Below, piece by piece: positions 8,793 through 17,256 of a DNA stretch of 64,000 bases. The notes below the pieces were generated by a model. The model had not been told where the DNA came from and ran no database searches. It saw nothing but the letters and a program-made list of their open reading frames with translations. The DNA is from Roseivirga sp. UBA6052 (GTDB lineage: Bacteria; Bacteroidota; Bacteroidia; Cytophagales; Cyclobacteriaceae). The DNA lies in contig DIYO01000009.1 in assembly GCA_002427755.1 (NCBI GenBank), positions 65,296-129,295 on the forward strand, given 5' to 3'. Each line of letters opens with the position of its first letter. The stretch's first letter is position 1. The position numbers and the translations under genes were made by a program.

Positions 8793-8851
8793 ATCTTCTT
8801 AATTTTTTGCAGACAACGTAACATTAAACTAAATAATTAGTTTATTCGTGT

Positions 8852-9658
8852 ATGCGCAAATCAATAAACCTACTCCTCATCGCCTTCATCTTGCTGGGTT
8901 GCGATATGTCTGATAAAAAAGAAGAGGCGGAATCCCATATGCAGAATGGTGAATACGAAGCCGCTGCAGCAGCATATTCAAGAGTAATCAAACTGGAGCC
9001 AGATGATAACTACTCCATTTTCAACCGAGCGCAAGCCTATGAAAAGATAGGCGAATACGAAGATGCTTATGATGACTACACGCGTCTAGTAGGTTTGAGA
9101 TGGAAAACTACCATGGCTACCCTGGGACGTGCACGTTGTAATTTTGAGCTGGAAAACTATCAAGCCGTTATTGGTGATATGACTGGAATCTTAAACAGAA
9201 ACCCTGAAAACTTAGAAGCATTAGATTTAAGAGGCCGAGCTTATGTAAAAATGGGCAAGAATATGAAAGCCCTAAGTGATCTAGGTACAGTGCTTGAGAA
9301 AGAAGATGATAATGTTCAGGCTCTAATTAGTAGAGGTGCAGCGAGAGCACGAGTGGGTATGGGACCTTATGCTATTTACGATTTCGATCAAGCACTTCGA
9401 ATTGATCCTAATTTACCAGTTGCCTACTTTAATAAAGCGATGGTATTCTTAGTGTTTGAAAATTTTGATACCACAGTAGAGAACTTCGATAAAGCCATAG
9501 ATTTGGATGAATCCTACGCTGAAGCATACACTAGAAGAGGTATGGCGAAAATGAATTCAAGAAATTTTAGCCTTACACAAGCCTGCGCTGATTGGAAGAT
9601 AAGCAAGTCTTTAGACGATGAACTGGCGGAAGACTATTTGAAAGAATATTGTAAATAA
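8852..9658 (+). CDS. TPR-repeat lipoprotein
   Basis: A 268-residue lipoprotein with signal MRKSINLLLIAFILLGC (lipid cysteine 17) and about six tetratricopeptide repeats from residue 24 to 255. Recognisable units begin AESHMQNGEYEAAAAAYSRV, FNRAQAYEKIGEYEDAYDDY, LRGRAYVKMGKNMKAL and YTRRGMAKM. Such proteins act as scaffolds in periplasmic or outer-membrane complexes. The gene follows the VWA protein gene with a 59-base gap that holds a small inverted repeat (AACTAA/TTAGTT). VWA and TPR proteins are often paired in aerotolerance-type (Bat) clusters, but the other Bat genes are absent here. The exact partner is unknown. Confidence 0.88.
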   Translation: MRKSINLLLIAFILLGCDMSDKKEEAESHMQNGEYEAAAAAYSRVIKLEPDDNYSIFNRAQAYEKIGEYEDAYDDYTRLVGLRWKTTMATLGRARCNFELENYQAVIGDMTGILNRNPENLEALDLRGRAYVKMGKNMKALSDLGTVLEKEDDNVQALISRGAARARVGMGPYAIYDFDQALRIDPNLPVAYFNKAMVFLVFENFDTTVENFDKAIDLDESYAEAYTRRGMAKMNSRNFSLTQACADWKISKSLDDELAEDYLKEYCK

Positions 9659-9675
9659 GCGATCGGAAGGTGTTT

Positions 9676-10374
9676 TCAACCTTCACCAAGTTCTCTGTCA
9701 ATCATCTCAATAGTTTCTTTAAGTTCGGCTAAGAGCAACTCGAATATGGCTTTTGAATTAATTTTGTAAGAAGTACCAAACTGCACCAAGTGCTTAAACT
9801 CATCCGCCTGAACCGCTTTGACAAATTTTTTTTCTGCAGTTGATCCTTTGCTAGAGTAATCAAAGGCAGGTGCGTAAGGAAAATTGCTCTCCACATAAGG
9901 AATAAGTCTTAACCTAACATGCTCCGAATCTATCCCTGTCCAAGTTTGCAAGAGCTGGTAGCCATTCTCGTAAATACCAATAATCTGCGAACGCAGACTG
10001 TCATTTTTAATCAAGGCACTTGCCCCTACACTTTTCATGCCCTCATAGGTAATGTCGTTGGTTCTGAAAGGAACATAGTTTAAAGTGGTGAGTACTTGAA
10101 ACCTTAGCGAATCGCTGTATTGATAAGAGTTATTCGCCAATACTTTATTTCCTCGCTCAATTTGATTCTCTATTGTTTTTACAGCACCAGAAATATAGGT
10201 ACTGTCTGAGATTAAGTCCGATCTAAAACTTTCTAAGAGGTCTCTCTCTTCTGCCTGCTCCCTTTGATTCATTCTCCATTCATTCAACAAGAATGAAACA
10301 CTGATACCCAAAACCAGAATGGCAATCTCGGCAAGAAAATATTTAAGACTGCGTGGCTGTCTATTTCTATTCAT
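9676..10374 (-). CDS. DUF6090-like single-pass membrane protein
   Basis: A 232-residue protein with one N-terminal membrane helix (about residues 10-27, FLAEIAILVLGISVSFLL) preceded by basic residues and followed by NEWRMNQREQAEERDLLESFRSDL. This layout, with 'NEWR...' right after the helix, is characteristic of the large DUF6090 family of Bacteroidota. The rest is helical and soluble. Its role is unknown. It is convergent with the TPR lipoprotein gene (17-base gap with a short hairpin, GAAGGT/ACCTTC) and divergent from padR. Confidence 0.7.
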   Translation of the reverse strand: MNRNRQPRSLKYFLAEIAILVLGISVSFLLNEWRMNQREQAEERDLLESFRSDLISDSTYISGAVKTIENQIERGNKVLANNSYQYSDSLRFQVLTTLNYVPFRTNDITYEGMKSVGASALIKNDSLRSQIIGIYENGYQLLQTWTGIDSEHVRLRLIPYVESNFPYAPAFDYSSKGSTAEKKFVKAVQADEFKHLVQFGTSYKINSKAIFELLLAELKETIEMIDRELGEG

Positions 10375-10494
10375 ATCTAATTATAAGTCAGAATTTTGAC
10401 TAAACATAGATAAGACAAGCACCATAAAGAGAATCTTGCGATTCAATACAACCATTTGCCATTTCAGAACATCAAGGAAACAAGTGATTTGATT

Positions 10495-10549
10495 TTTTAA
10501 ACAATTGTTAATTATATTAGCACGCATATTTTAAACAAATGTTAATATA
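10495..10549 (+). promoter_or_regulatory. Direct repeats upstream of padR, probable PadR operator
   Basis: TTTTAAACAATTGTTAAT (from 10495) and TTTTAAACAAATGTTAAT (from 10529) are near-identical 18-base units exactly 34 bases apart. Each is centred on a palindrome-like core (AACAATTGTT perfect, AACAAATGTT imperfect). The second unit ends three bases before the padR ATG. PadR-type repressors usually bind such dyads at their own promoter. Binding here is inferred. Confidence 0.6.
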
Positions 10550-10885
10550 ATGAGTGAATTCTCACTTGGTACCTTAGAAGAAACCATACTCATCATAGTT
10601 CTTATGAAGAATGAAAGCTATGGAGTTGAGATCGCTAAGGCTTATGAACAGCACAACAAACAGAGCATTTCTTTACCTGCAATTCACATTGTACTCAAGC
10701 GGCTAGAGAAAAAAGGACTTGTAACCTCTTCTTTTGGAGAACCAACACCGGAACGTGGTGGAAAAAGAAAGAAGTACTACAAAGGAACAACGCTAGGCTA
10801 CCGCGTGGCAAAAGAAATGCAAGACAGACGGACCGAAATGTGGTCTCTCGTTCCAGAGATCAATCTTAATTATGGCAACCTATAA
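10550..10885 (+). CDS. PadR-family transcriptional regulator
   Basis: A 111-residue winged-helix regulator of the short PadR type. It starts LGTLEETILIIVLMKNESYGVEIAKAYEQ, has the recognition helix region around ISLPAIHIVLKRLEKKGLV, and a wing with GEPTPERGGKRKKYYKGTTLGYRVAKEM. It overlaps the following permease gene by 14 bases, so the two are translated together. In Bacteroidota this pair (short PadR plus a large prefixed FtsX-like permease) is a frequent unit. The regulator most likely controls the permease in response to an antimicrobial or envelope signal, which is inference. The two 18-base direct repeats upstream fit autoregulation. Confidence 0.9.
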   Translation: MSEFSLGTLEETILIIVLMKNESYGVEIAKAYEQHNKQSISLPAIHIVLKRLEKKGLVTSSFGEPTPERGGKRKKYYKGTTLGYRVAKEMQDRRTEMWSLVPEINLNYGNL

Positions 10886-13448
10886 ATCACCTCCTTCTTG
10901 GGCACTTAAGCTCTTACAAAAGGTATGTCCAGACTATCTTTTGGAAGAAGTAGAGGGCGATTTGTATGAGGCTTTCCAGTGGCGAGCGGAAGAAAAAGGG
11001 CTTGATTATGCCCGTAGAAAATATGTCTTCGAGGTCATTCGCTGCTTTAAGTTTTTAAAAATCAATGTCAAAACTCAAAACAATACGCTTATGCTCTTAA
11101 ACAACTATTTTAAAACAGGCATCCGTTTTTTATGGCGAACGAGAGGCTATTCCACACTCAACATTTTAGGTCTTGCTTTAGGCATTGCTATCAGTTGGAT
11201 GGCTTATCTGTTCGTTACAGACGAATACTCCTTTGACGGATTTTACGATATGGCAGATCGTACGTATCGTATCAAAGCTCATATAGAAGATGGCGAGCAT
11301 AGCCAAAGCTTTGCCGGATCTTCTTATATCATGGGTGAAGAATACCCTAAGCAAATTCCAGGAATTCAATATGCAAGTAGATATAAGAATGCCTACTTCT
11401 TAACCAGATCAGAAGAAAACTATCTCAATCTCACCGCCCATTACGCAGACAAGGACTTTTTCGAAATGTTTGATGTATCCTTTTTAATCGGTAGTGAAGA
11501 AGTATTCGATAACCCAGACAAATTGGTTATTTCAGAATCCACAGCAGAGCGTTATAGCATTCCTTTAGACTTGAGTAAAAATGAGATGACCTTTATTAGA
11601 GGTGGTGAAGAGTATACATATCAGGTTACAGGTATATTCAAAGATTTCCCGTTAAATACATCTGTTAGACCAGAAGCTGTATTTCCTTTTAACTCCTGGG
11701 CAAATCTTAATGAAAGAAGGACCACCATCTGGTTCGATATCAACATGAATACCTTCTTTACCCTGAATGAAAACGCAGATCCGGAAGCCGTATCCGAAAA
11801 AATGACAGCCGTACTTCTAGAAAACGATGACTTCGAAAATTGGACTCCATCCATGGGTTTGCAACCGCTAAAAGAAATACATCTAGATCCTAATTATAGA
11901 ACTGGTAATGGCGTGGAAGCTAGAGGAGATAATGAGATGATTCTCATTACCATCATTATTGGCATTTTCTGTTTGCTGATTGCTTGTGTGAACTACGCGA
12001 ATTTTGCGGTGGGTAATTATCTAGTGAGAATCAAAGAAGTATCGCTGAGAAAAGTATTTGGCGCTGAAAGAGGTGGCGTTTTTAAGCAATTCGTAACAGA
12101 AGCTTTTATATCAACTTCCCTAGCGCTAATACTGTCAATCGGGTTCATCTATATTATACTTCCTGCCTTTGCTGAATACGCAGGCAAAACATACGATATC
12201 AACTCTGTTTTCTCAGGACAGGTCATTTTAGGTGGATTTTACATCCTTGCTGTCACAACTTTACTTGCCGGAGTATATCCCGCTCTACTCCTTTCAAGAT
12301 TCAAGACAGTGAGTGGGCTTAAAGGAAAATCAAAACTCGGAGGTAAAAACTGGCTGTCTCGCGGATTGATTATCCTTCAATTCTGTATTGCGGTTTTCTT
12401 AATTGCGGGTATGCTCACGTTAGACAAACAATTGAGCTTTATGCTCAATTATGATATTGGCTATCAAGGAGAAAATGTGATCAGCGTCTTCAGACCAATT
12501 ACAGATGATCAAACAAAGGCAACTTTTAAGAATGAATTACTAAAAATACCAGGTGTTGAAATCGTCTCGTCATCTTCAGGATTCAATGGAACTACATATG
12601 ACGAAGACGATGGTGAGACCGTGAGGGTAAGACATGCTCGGGTTGATGAAGACTACATCAAAACCCTTGGAATGGAATTGGTCGCTGGCAGAAATTTTGA
12701 TACAAAAATTCCAACAGACCTTACCAAAGCAATCATTGTCAATGAAGCTTTTGTGAAAGACAGGAACCTAGCTAATCCTATTGGAGAGCAAATCAATTTT
12801 GAATATGATGAGTTCAAGAATCCGACAATTATTGGAGTTGTGAAGAATTTCAATTTTGAATCATTACACCGGTCGATCGAGCCATTGGTAATGTATATGG
12901 GAGGATATTTAGATATCTATGACACACAAATTAGGACCTCTGCCATAAGCCAAGAGTTGATAGAACAGGTAGATGCTGTGCATGCTCAATTCTTTAGTCC
13001 ATATCAATTGAACTACACTTTGGTAGAAGACGATATTGCTCGACAGTATGAACTAGAGTCTAATATTCAGAGCATTAGCCGAGGTGGGGCCATTGTAGCC
13101 ATCTTACTTTCATGCATTGGATTGATGGGATTTGTTGGCACTCAAATCAGACAGAAATTGAAAGAAGTGAGTATTAGAAAGGTGGTTGGGGCTAGCAATA
13201 CAGCTATCTTCTCAATCTATGTGAAAAGGTATTTAACCCTTCTAATTATTGGATCGGTTGTGGGCTTATCAGTTGCTTATTATATCATGATGGACTGGCT
13301 AGAGAACTACACATACTCCGTTGATATGGGTTGGTTTATTGGCGTAACAGCCTTAGTTGGTGTATTAGCGGTAGCCATTCTAACAATATTCTCTCAGCTC
13401 TTTAGAGCCATGAGAGCTAACCCGGTGAAATACTTGAAAGAAGAGTAA
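10872..13448 (+). CDS. MacB/FtsX-type ABC permease with N-terminal prefix domain
   Basis: An 858-residue permease subunit of a type VII ABC (mechanotransmission) system. Residues about 7-80 (SPPSWALKLLQKVCPDYLLEEVEGDLYEAF) form the 'permease prefix domain' found in these PadR-linked proteins. Two repeats follow, each with a membrane helix (TLNILGLALGIAISWMAYLFV near 95), a periplasmic MacB_PCD region, and an FtsX domain of three helices. About eight helices are visible. KEVSLRKVFGAERGGVFKQF and KEVSIRKVVGASNTAIFSIY are the paired coupling motifs. No ATPase gene is adjacent, so a partner must be encoded elsewhere or shared. Export of a peptide, lipid or drug is possible; the substrate is unknown. 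Confidence 0.9.
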   Translation: MATYKSPPSWALKLLQKVCPDYLLEEVEGDLYEAFQWRAEEKGLDYARRKYVFEVIRCFKFLKINVKTQNNTLMLLNNYFKTGIRFLWRTRGYSTLNILGLALGIAISWMAYLFVTDEYSFDGFYDMADRTYRIKAHIEDGEHSQSFAGSSYIMGEEYPKQIPGIQYASRYKNAYFLTRSEENYLNLTAHYADKDFFEMFDVSFLIGSEEVFDNPDKLVISESTAERYSIPLDLSKNEMTFIRGGEEYTYQVTGIFKDFPLNTSVRPEAVFPFNSWANLNERRTTIWFDINMNTFFTLNENADPEAVSEKMTAVLLENDDFENWTPSMGLQPLKEIHLDPNYRTGNGVEARGDNEMILITIIIGIFCLLIACVNYANFAVGNYLVRIKEVSLRKVFGAERGGVFKQFVTEAFISTSLALILSIGFIYIILPAFAEYAGKTYDINSVFSGQVILGGFYILAVTTLLAGVYPALLLSRFKTVSGLKGKSKLGGKNWLSRGLIILQFCIAVFLIAGMLTLDKQLSFMLNYDIGYQGENVISVFRPITDDQTKATFKNELLKIPGVEIVSSSSGFNGTTYDEDDGETVRVRHARVDEDYIKTLGMELVAGRNFDTKIPTDLTKAIIVNEAFVKDRNLANPIGEQINFEYDEFKNPTIIGVVKNFNFESLHRSIEPLVMYMGGYLDIYDTQIRTSAISQELIEQVDAVHAQFFSPYQLNYTLVEDDIARQYELESNIQSISRGGAIVAILLSCIGLMGFVGTQIRQKLKEVSIRKVVGASNTAIFSIYVKRYLTLLIIGSVVGLSVAYYIMMDWLENYTYSVDMGWFIGVTALVGVLAVAILTIFSQLFRAMRANPVKYLKEE

Positions 13449-13590
13449 TCTCTGAGTATAGGAACTATGATTTTAATAGTCAGGTAATCTTTAATTCAAG
13501 GTTGCCCGACTTTTTTAGCCATTTGAGCAACCAAATGAGAACACCGAAGTCTCTACCTCAGTCCCTTACCATCACTCAATTTTTACGGTC

Positions 13591-13635
13591 ATGATCAAAA
13601 ACTACATTAAAACCAGCTTAAGAAACCTTAAGTAA
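13591..13635 (+). pseudogene. Remnant: first 14 codons of an FtsX-type permease gene
   Basis: A tiny frame reading MIKNYIKTSLRNLK and then stop. It looks like the standard N-terminus of Bacteroidota FtsX/MacB-type permeases (M-[IL]-K-N-Y-[FIL]-K-x-x-x-R-N-L), which should continue with a membrane helix. It lies 143 bases after the intact permease gene, where tandem permease genes are common. The stop removes everything else, so this is either the last trace of a deleted second permease or a chance match. A 19-codon frame at 13535-13594 overlaps it as ATGA. Confidence 0.4.
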
Positions 13636-13728
13636 GTATAGGTTAAGATTTTGGTGTGGGGCAATGACCATTAGTGCTTTTGAAAACTCTCTATCTAAAA
13701 AACAATAATCTTGGAAACACCTATTAAC

Positions 13729-15156
13729 ATGAAAAAAACGTACCTCATTCTTGTGTTGCTAATAATAGCACAAAGTTCAATTTCGCAAACCCTAGATGAC
13801 CGCGGCAAACGTTTAGACTCACTAATAAATGCCTATGCAGATCTAAACTTATTCAATGGAACCATTCTAATTGCACAAGACAATAAAATCTTGCTAGAAA
13901 AAGGATACGGCTATGCTGATTTTGAATGGAATTCAAAAAATAATTCAAATACAAAAATGATGTTGGCTTCTTTTTCTAAGCACTTCACTGCAAACTGTAT
14001 ACTTCAGTTATACCAGAACGAGCAATTAGATTTGAATGATGAAGTACAAAAGCATTTACCGTTTTTTAAAGACTCAGATATAGGCACATTAACTATACAT
14101 CAATTATTAAGTCATACCTCTGGAATTCAAAGAGATATTTATGAATTAGCAGAAGAGTCGCAAGTGCATCAAATAGAGTTGGATGTATTTAAAAAGCTTA
14201 GAAACAGTGAATTGCGATTTATTCCTGGGGCAAGGTATAGTTACAGTAACGCAGGCTATTTTTTGTTGGCTAAAATAATTGAGAGAACTACCGATGTTTC
14301 GTTTGCTGAAAGTCTTGATTCATTAATTTTTAGGCCTGTAGGAATGAAAAATTCTGGTTACTTCAACAAGTATAAAATCACTCCAAACATTGCGCGAGGT
14401 CATAATGTGATGTTTGAAGAAAGAATTAAAGCTACCATGAGTGATCCTTCCGTGATAATGGGTGCAAGCGGTATATACTCAACCATTAATGACATCTTTG
14501 AGTATGAAAAATCTTATCAGAATAATTTATTGCTGACTAAAGAAAGTAAAAGGTTGATGGAAACTCCCGTGACTAAAAAATATGGATATGGTTGGAATTC
14601 TAATTTAGTAGGTAAAGACAAAGAAGGTGAAAACATATATCTGAACTTTCATAATGGTGATGCAAGTGGTTTTGCAACTCAATATCTAAGGTACGGGCCG
14701 GATAGGTTTACAGTAATCATGCTTTCTAATCAAGATAAGTTGCCAAGGTCTGAGTTATTTAATCAGATCGTGAATGTCGTGAATGGTGGTAATCCTATGC
14801 CGATAAATACAAGTGTATATGATTTAGTTTATAGAACCGCGGTAGATGAAGGCATTGATAATGCCATGCAGATTGCTGATAGTTTGAAATCTAATGGCAT
14901 AAATTATCCAAATGCAATAAGAGTAAACTTTTTAGCCAATATGTTTTTAAAAGTGGATAGAATTGAAGATGCGAAAACCCTTAATGGATTAATTATTAGG
15001 ATGTACCCTAAAGATCACATAGGCTATTCGGCATTAGGACTAATTCTAAAATCAGAAGGGAATTTAATTGAAGCCAAAACTACATTCGAAAAAATTCTAG
15101 AGTTCGATCCTAAAAACCCTTATGCAAAAAAGTTCTTAAAAGAGTTAGAAAACTAA
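13729..15156 (+). CDS. Class C beta-lactamase-like serine hydrolase with TPR tail
   Basis: A 475-residue secreted or periplasmic serine hydrolase of the beta-lactamase class C / penicillin-binding type. I start it at the ATG at 13729, where MKKTYLILVLLIIAQSSISQ is a good signal peptide. A TTG 18 bases upstream would only add METPIN. The nucleophile motif is S81-x-x-K84 (SFSK), the second motif is Y172-S-N174, and HNG (308-310) takes the place of the KTG triad. The last 100 residues (about 380-475) hold helical repeats with a clear TPR unit (YSALGLILKSEGNLIEAKTTFEKILEFDP). Substrates of this family range from peptides to esters. The gene looks more AT-rich than its neighbours. Confidence 0.88.
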   Translation: MKKTYLILVLLIIAQSSISQTLDDRGKRLDSLINAYADLNLFNGTILIAQDNKILLEKGYGYADFEWNSKNNSNTKMMLASFSKHFTANCILQLYQNEQLDLNDEVQKHLPFFKDSDIGTLTIHQLLSHTSGIQRDIYELAEESQVHQIELDVFKKLRNSELRFIPGARYSYSNAGYFLLAKIIERTTDVSFAESLDSLIFRPVGMKNSGYFNKYKITPNIARGHNVMFEERIKATMSDPSVIMGASGIYSTINDIFEYEKSYQNNLLLTKESKRLMETPVTKKYGYGWNSNLVGKDKEGENIYLNFHNGDASGFATQYLRYGPDRFTVIMLSNQDKLPRSELFNQIVNVVNGGNPMPINTSVYDLVYRTAVDEGIDNAMQIADSLKSNGINYPNAIRVNFLANMFLKVDRIEDAKTLNGLIIRMYPKDHIGYSALGLILKSEGNLIEAKTTFEKILEFDPKNPYAKKFLKELEN

Positions 15157-15216
15157 AAATCATTAACATCCCAACTTGTAAGCAATCTGCATGCCATCAC
15201 CAAGCCAGTGAGATAG

Positions 15217-15627
15217 ATGAATACTAGAGGATATTCAAGAACTCCATTGATCAAAAAGCTAGGTATAAAAGAAGGCTATCAGTGCTTATTTCTAAATACT
15301 CCTGCTCATTATTTCGAGCTACTCGGGGAGCTACCGGATGTTGAATTAGTCGAGAATGCTACATCAGAAAACCTCGATTTTATTCATCTTTTTAGTCATT
15401 CGATAGAAGAATTAGAGAATGAATTTCCTTCTCTGAAAGTAGCTTTGAAAAAGACAGGCTCACTCTGGATTTCTTGGCCAAAGAAGAGCTCAAAAATCAA
15501 ATCAAATCTTGATGGCAACGTGGTAATAACCTACGGTTTAAACATGGGACTGGTAAATGTGAAAGTAGCTGCCGTAGATCAAGATTGGAGTGGACTAAAG
15601 TTTATGTACAGAGTGAAAGGCAGATAA
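15217..15627 (+). CDS. DUF3052-family protein
   Basis: A 136-residue cytoplasmic protein whose pattern YSRTPLIKKLGIKEGYQCLFLNTPAHYFELLG, then LDFIHLFSHSIEELENEF and SLWISWPKKSS, matches the DUF3052 family. In these proteins a Rossmann-like core ends in a KVAAVDQDWSGLKFMYR-type strand, present here. The biochemical role is unknown. It begins a run of three small plus-strand genes (gap to the next gene 23 bases). The start ATG is 60 bases after the serine hydrolase stop. Confidence 0.82.
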   Translation: MNTRGYSRTPLIKKLGIKEGYQCLFLNTPAHYFELLGELPDVELVENATSENLDFIHLFSHSIEELENEFPSLKVALKKTGSLWISWPKKSSKIKSNLDGNVVITYGLNMGLVNVKVAAVDQDWSGLKFMYRVKGR

Positions 15628-15650
15628 ATGTTCTTTGCTAATTTTACTTT

Positions 15651-16016
15651 ATGCAAAATGATCCTGAATTAAACGGTAAGTACCTAGGCATTATCACTAA
15701 AGACTTTGTTGTGGTTGCTGATACCTTGAAAGAGGCTGCCTACCAAGTAAAAAAGAGAGGTTTTTCGGATTATCCAATCTTTCCAATTTCAAGATTGGAT
15801 ATGCCGTTTGGCCAAAAACTAATAGGTAGAGATGAACTCGCTACAGAATGGAATTTTCACATAACCTATATAGACGAGTTTGTTCAAAGAGAAATAGTTA
15901 CAGACTTGGAAGCATTTAAGCAGGCCTATAAAAACCCAGACGAATTCTGCTGCCTTTTCGTAATGGATGAAGATTTTACCAACTTCTTATTTATTCCATA
16001 TCCAGAAGAGGAGTAA
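15651..16016 (+). CDS. Hypothetical protein, 121 residues
   Basis: A soluble, acidic protein with no signal peptide or membrane helix. It opens MQNDPELNGKYLGIITKDFVVVADTLKEAAYQVKKRGF, which reads like a small alpha/beta domain, and ends in an acidic tail (IPYPEEE). I do not recognise the family. It follows the DUF3052 gene after 23 bases and is followed by a third small gene after 54 bases, so the three may be co-transcribed. Coding is supported by length, an in-frame ATG and normal amino-acid composition. Confidence 0.7.
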   Translation: MQNDPELNGKYLGIITKDFVVVADTLKEAAYQVKKRGFSDYPIFPISRLDMPFGQKLIGRDELATEWNFHITYIDEFVQREIVTDLEAFKQAYKNPDEFCCLFVMDEDFTNFLFIPYPEEE

Positions 16017-16070
16017 ACCAAATGAACTCTTGATCGTTCTTTTACTAAACTACCCATAAAAGAGCATCAG

Positions 16071-16364
16071 ATGGAAGCGGTGATTATTGACAACAAAGCG
16101 TTGGTAAAAAATATGTTGACCAAACTCGAAGAGTTAGGCAGAGAGATCAGCTGGAAAATTAACAACACCTACAGCAACGGTATTAACAACACAATTTTCG
16201 AGATTCAAATATTTGAGCAGAGCACTCAAACAGGACTAATTGCTTATCAGGCAGAAGATGGGCACGTAATCAATTATAGATATAAGGATTTGGAGAAGAG
16301 ACTGCCAATCCAAATCATGGATATGCTCTTAGATATAATCAGCTACGAGCTTAAATTAAACTAA
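16071..16364 (+). CDS. Hypothetical protein, 97 residues
   Basis: A small soluble protein (MEAVIIDNKALVKNMLTKLEELGREISWKI...) with predicted mixed helix and strand and no targeting signal. I do not recognise the family. It is the last of three small plus-strand genes. Its final nine bases overlap the end of the convergent aminotransferase gene, which leaves no room for a terminator between them. Confidence 0.65.
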   Translation: MEAVIIDNKALVKNMLTKLEELGREISWKINNTYSNGINNTIFEIQIFEQSTQTGLIAYQAEDGHVINYRYKDLEKRLPIQIMDMLLDIISYELKLN

Positions 16365-17207
16365 GCTTTTACTACGTATATAAGCTTGTCTAAATTCTTC
16401 AAACGCATTGATCATCTTTCGTGTCTGCTCCCCCACTCGTCCATCAGCAATTAAATGATCATCTAATTTTACCACAGGCATAACCTTCTTGGTGCTACTT
16501 GTCATAAATACCTCGTCAGCTTCTATCAGCTCTTGAAGTTTAATAGGCCTTAGTTCTACCTCTAAAAATTCCTGTGCACATCTAATGACATTTCGTCTAG
16601 TCACTCCATTTAGAACGCCTTCTTCATTTGTAATGAGTTTTCCGGATTTAAAGAAGAAAACATTCGATCGTGACACTTCGGAAATATATTCTCCATCATG
16701 GTAAAGCACATCGTTATGATTATCTCTTTGCCAAATCTTCTGTAATGCCAAAGCCTTGGCATAGTACGTAGATTTAACTGAAGGATAGTCTCTTGTATAG
16801 TTATGTGTAAGCAAAGAAATTCCTTCAGTATAGTGGCTTTCTGGCGGTAAACTTAATGGTGAATTCATTACGATTACTGTAGGCTCGCCCGGAGTAAAAC
16901 CATCACTTGTATTACCTCCTGTAACAATGATTTTAATACTGCTTTGTGCTAACTTATTCAGAGAAAGCAACTCTCCAATCACTCCAATAAAGCCTTGGTC
17001 GTTTAATGGAAGAGGCATGTTCATAGCCGCTGCAGAATTCTTCAACCTGCCGAGATGATCCTCCACAAAAACAGGAACTGTTCCCTGCGCTTGCATAAAT
17101 TCAAACACACCATAACCCCTCAATATGCCTACATCGTCAATAGAAAGCTTGATTTGATCTTTAGGAACATAGTTGCCGTTGAAATAATGAAGAAGTTCTT
17201 GCGCCAT
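16356..17207 (-). CDS. Class IV PLP aminotransferase
   Basis: A 283-residue fold-type IV PLP enzyme related to branched-chain aminotransferase, D-amino-acid aminotransferase and aminodeoxychorismate lyase. N-terminal LSIDDVGILRGYGVFEFM is the family opening. The PLP lysine is K145 in YPSVKSTYYAKALALQ. The phosphate-binding segment is ISEVSRSNVFFFKSGKLIT followed by GVLNGVTRRNVI, and MTSSTKKVMPV is near the C-terminus. The length is closer to D-amino-acid aminotransferase or aminodeoxychorismate lyase than to IlvE (about 300-360). Which reaction it performs cannot be decided from sequence by eye. It is divergent from the DnaJ-domain gene with a 49-base gap. Confidence 0.88.
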   Translation of the reverse strand: MAQELLHYFNGNYVPKDQIKLSIDDVGILRGYGVFEFMQAQGTVPVFVEDHLGRLKNSAAAMNMPLPLNDQGFIGVIGELLSLNKLAQSSIKIIVTGGNTSDGFTPGEPTVIVMNSPLSLPPESHYTEGISLLTHNYTRDYPSVKSTYYAKALALQKIWQRDNHNDVLYHDGEYISEVSRSNVFFFKSGKLITNEEGVLNGVTRRNVIRCAQEFLEVELRPIKLQELIEADEVFMTSSTKKVMPVVKLDDHLIADGRVGEQTRKMINAFEEFRQAYIRSKSLV

Positions 17208-17256
17208 GGGTATTCAATTAATCTTGAAGCAAGTATATTGATTTCTGAATAAAGAT

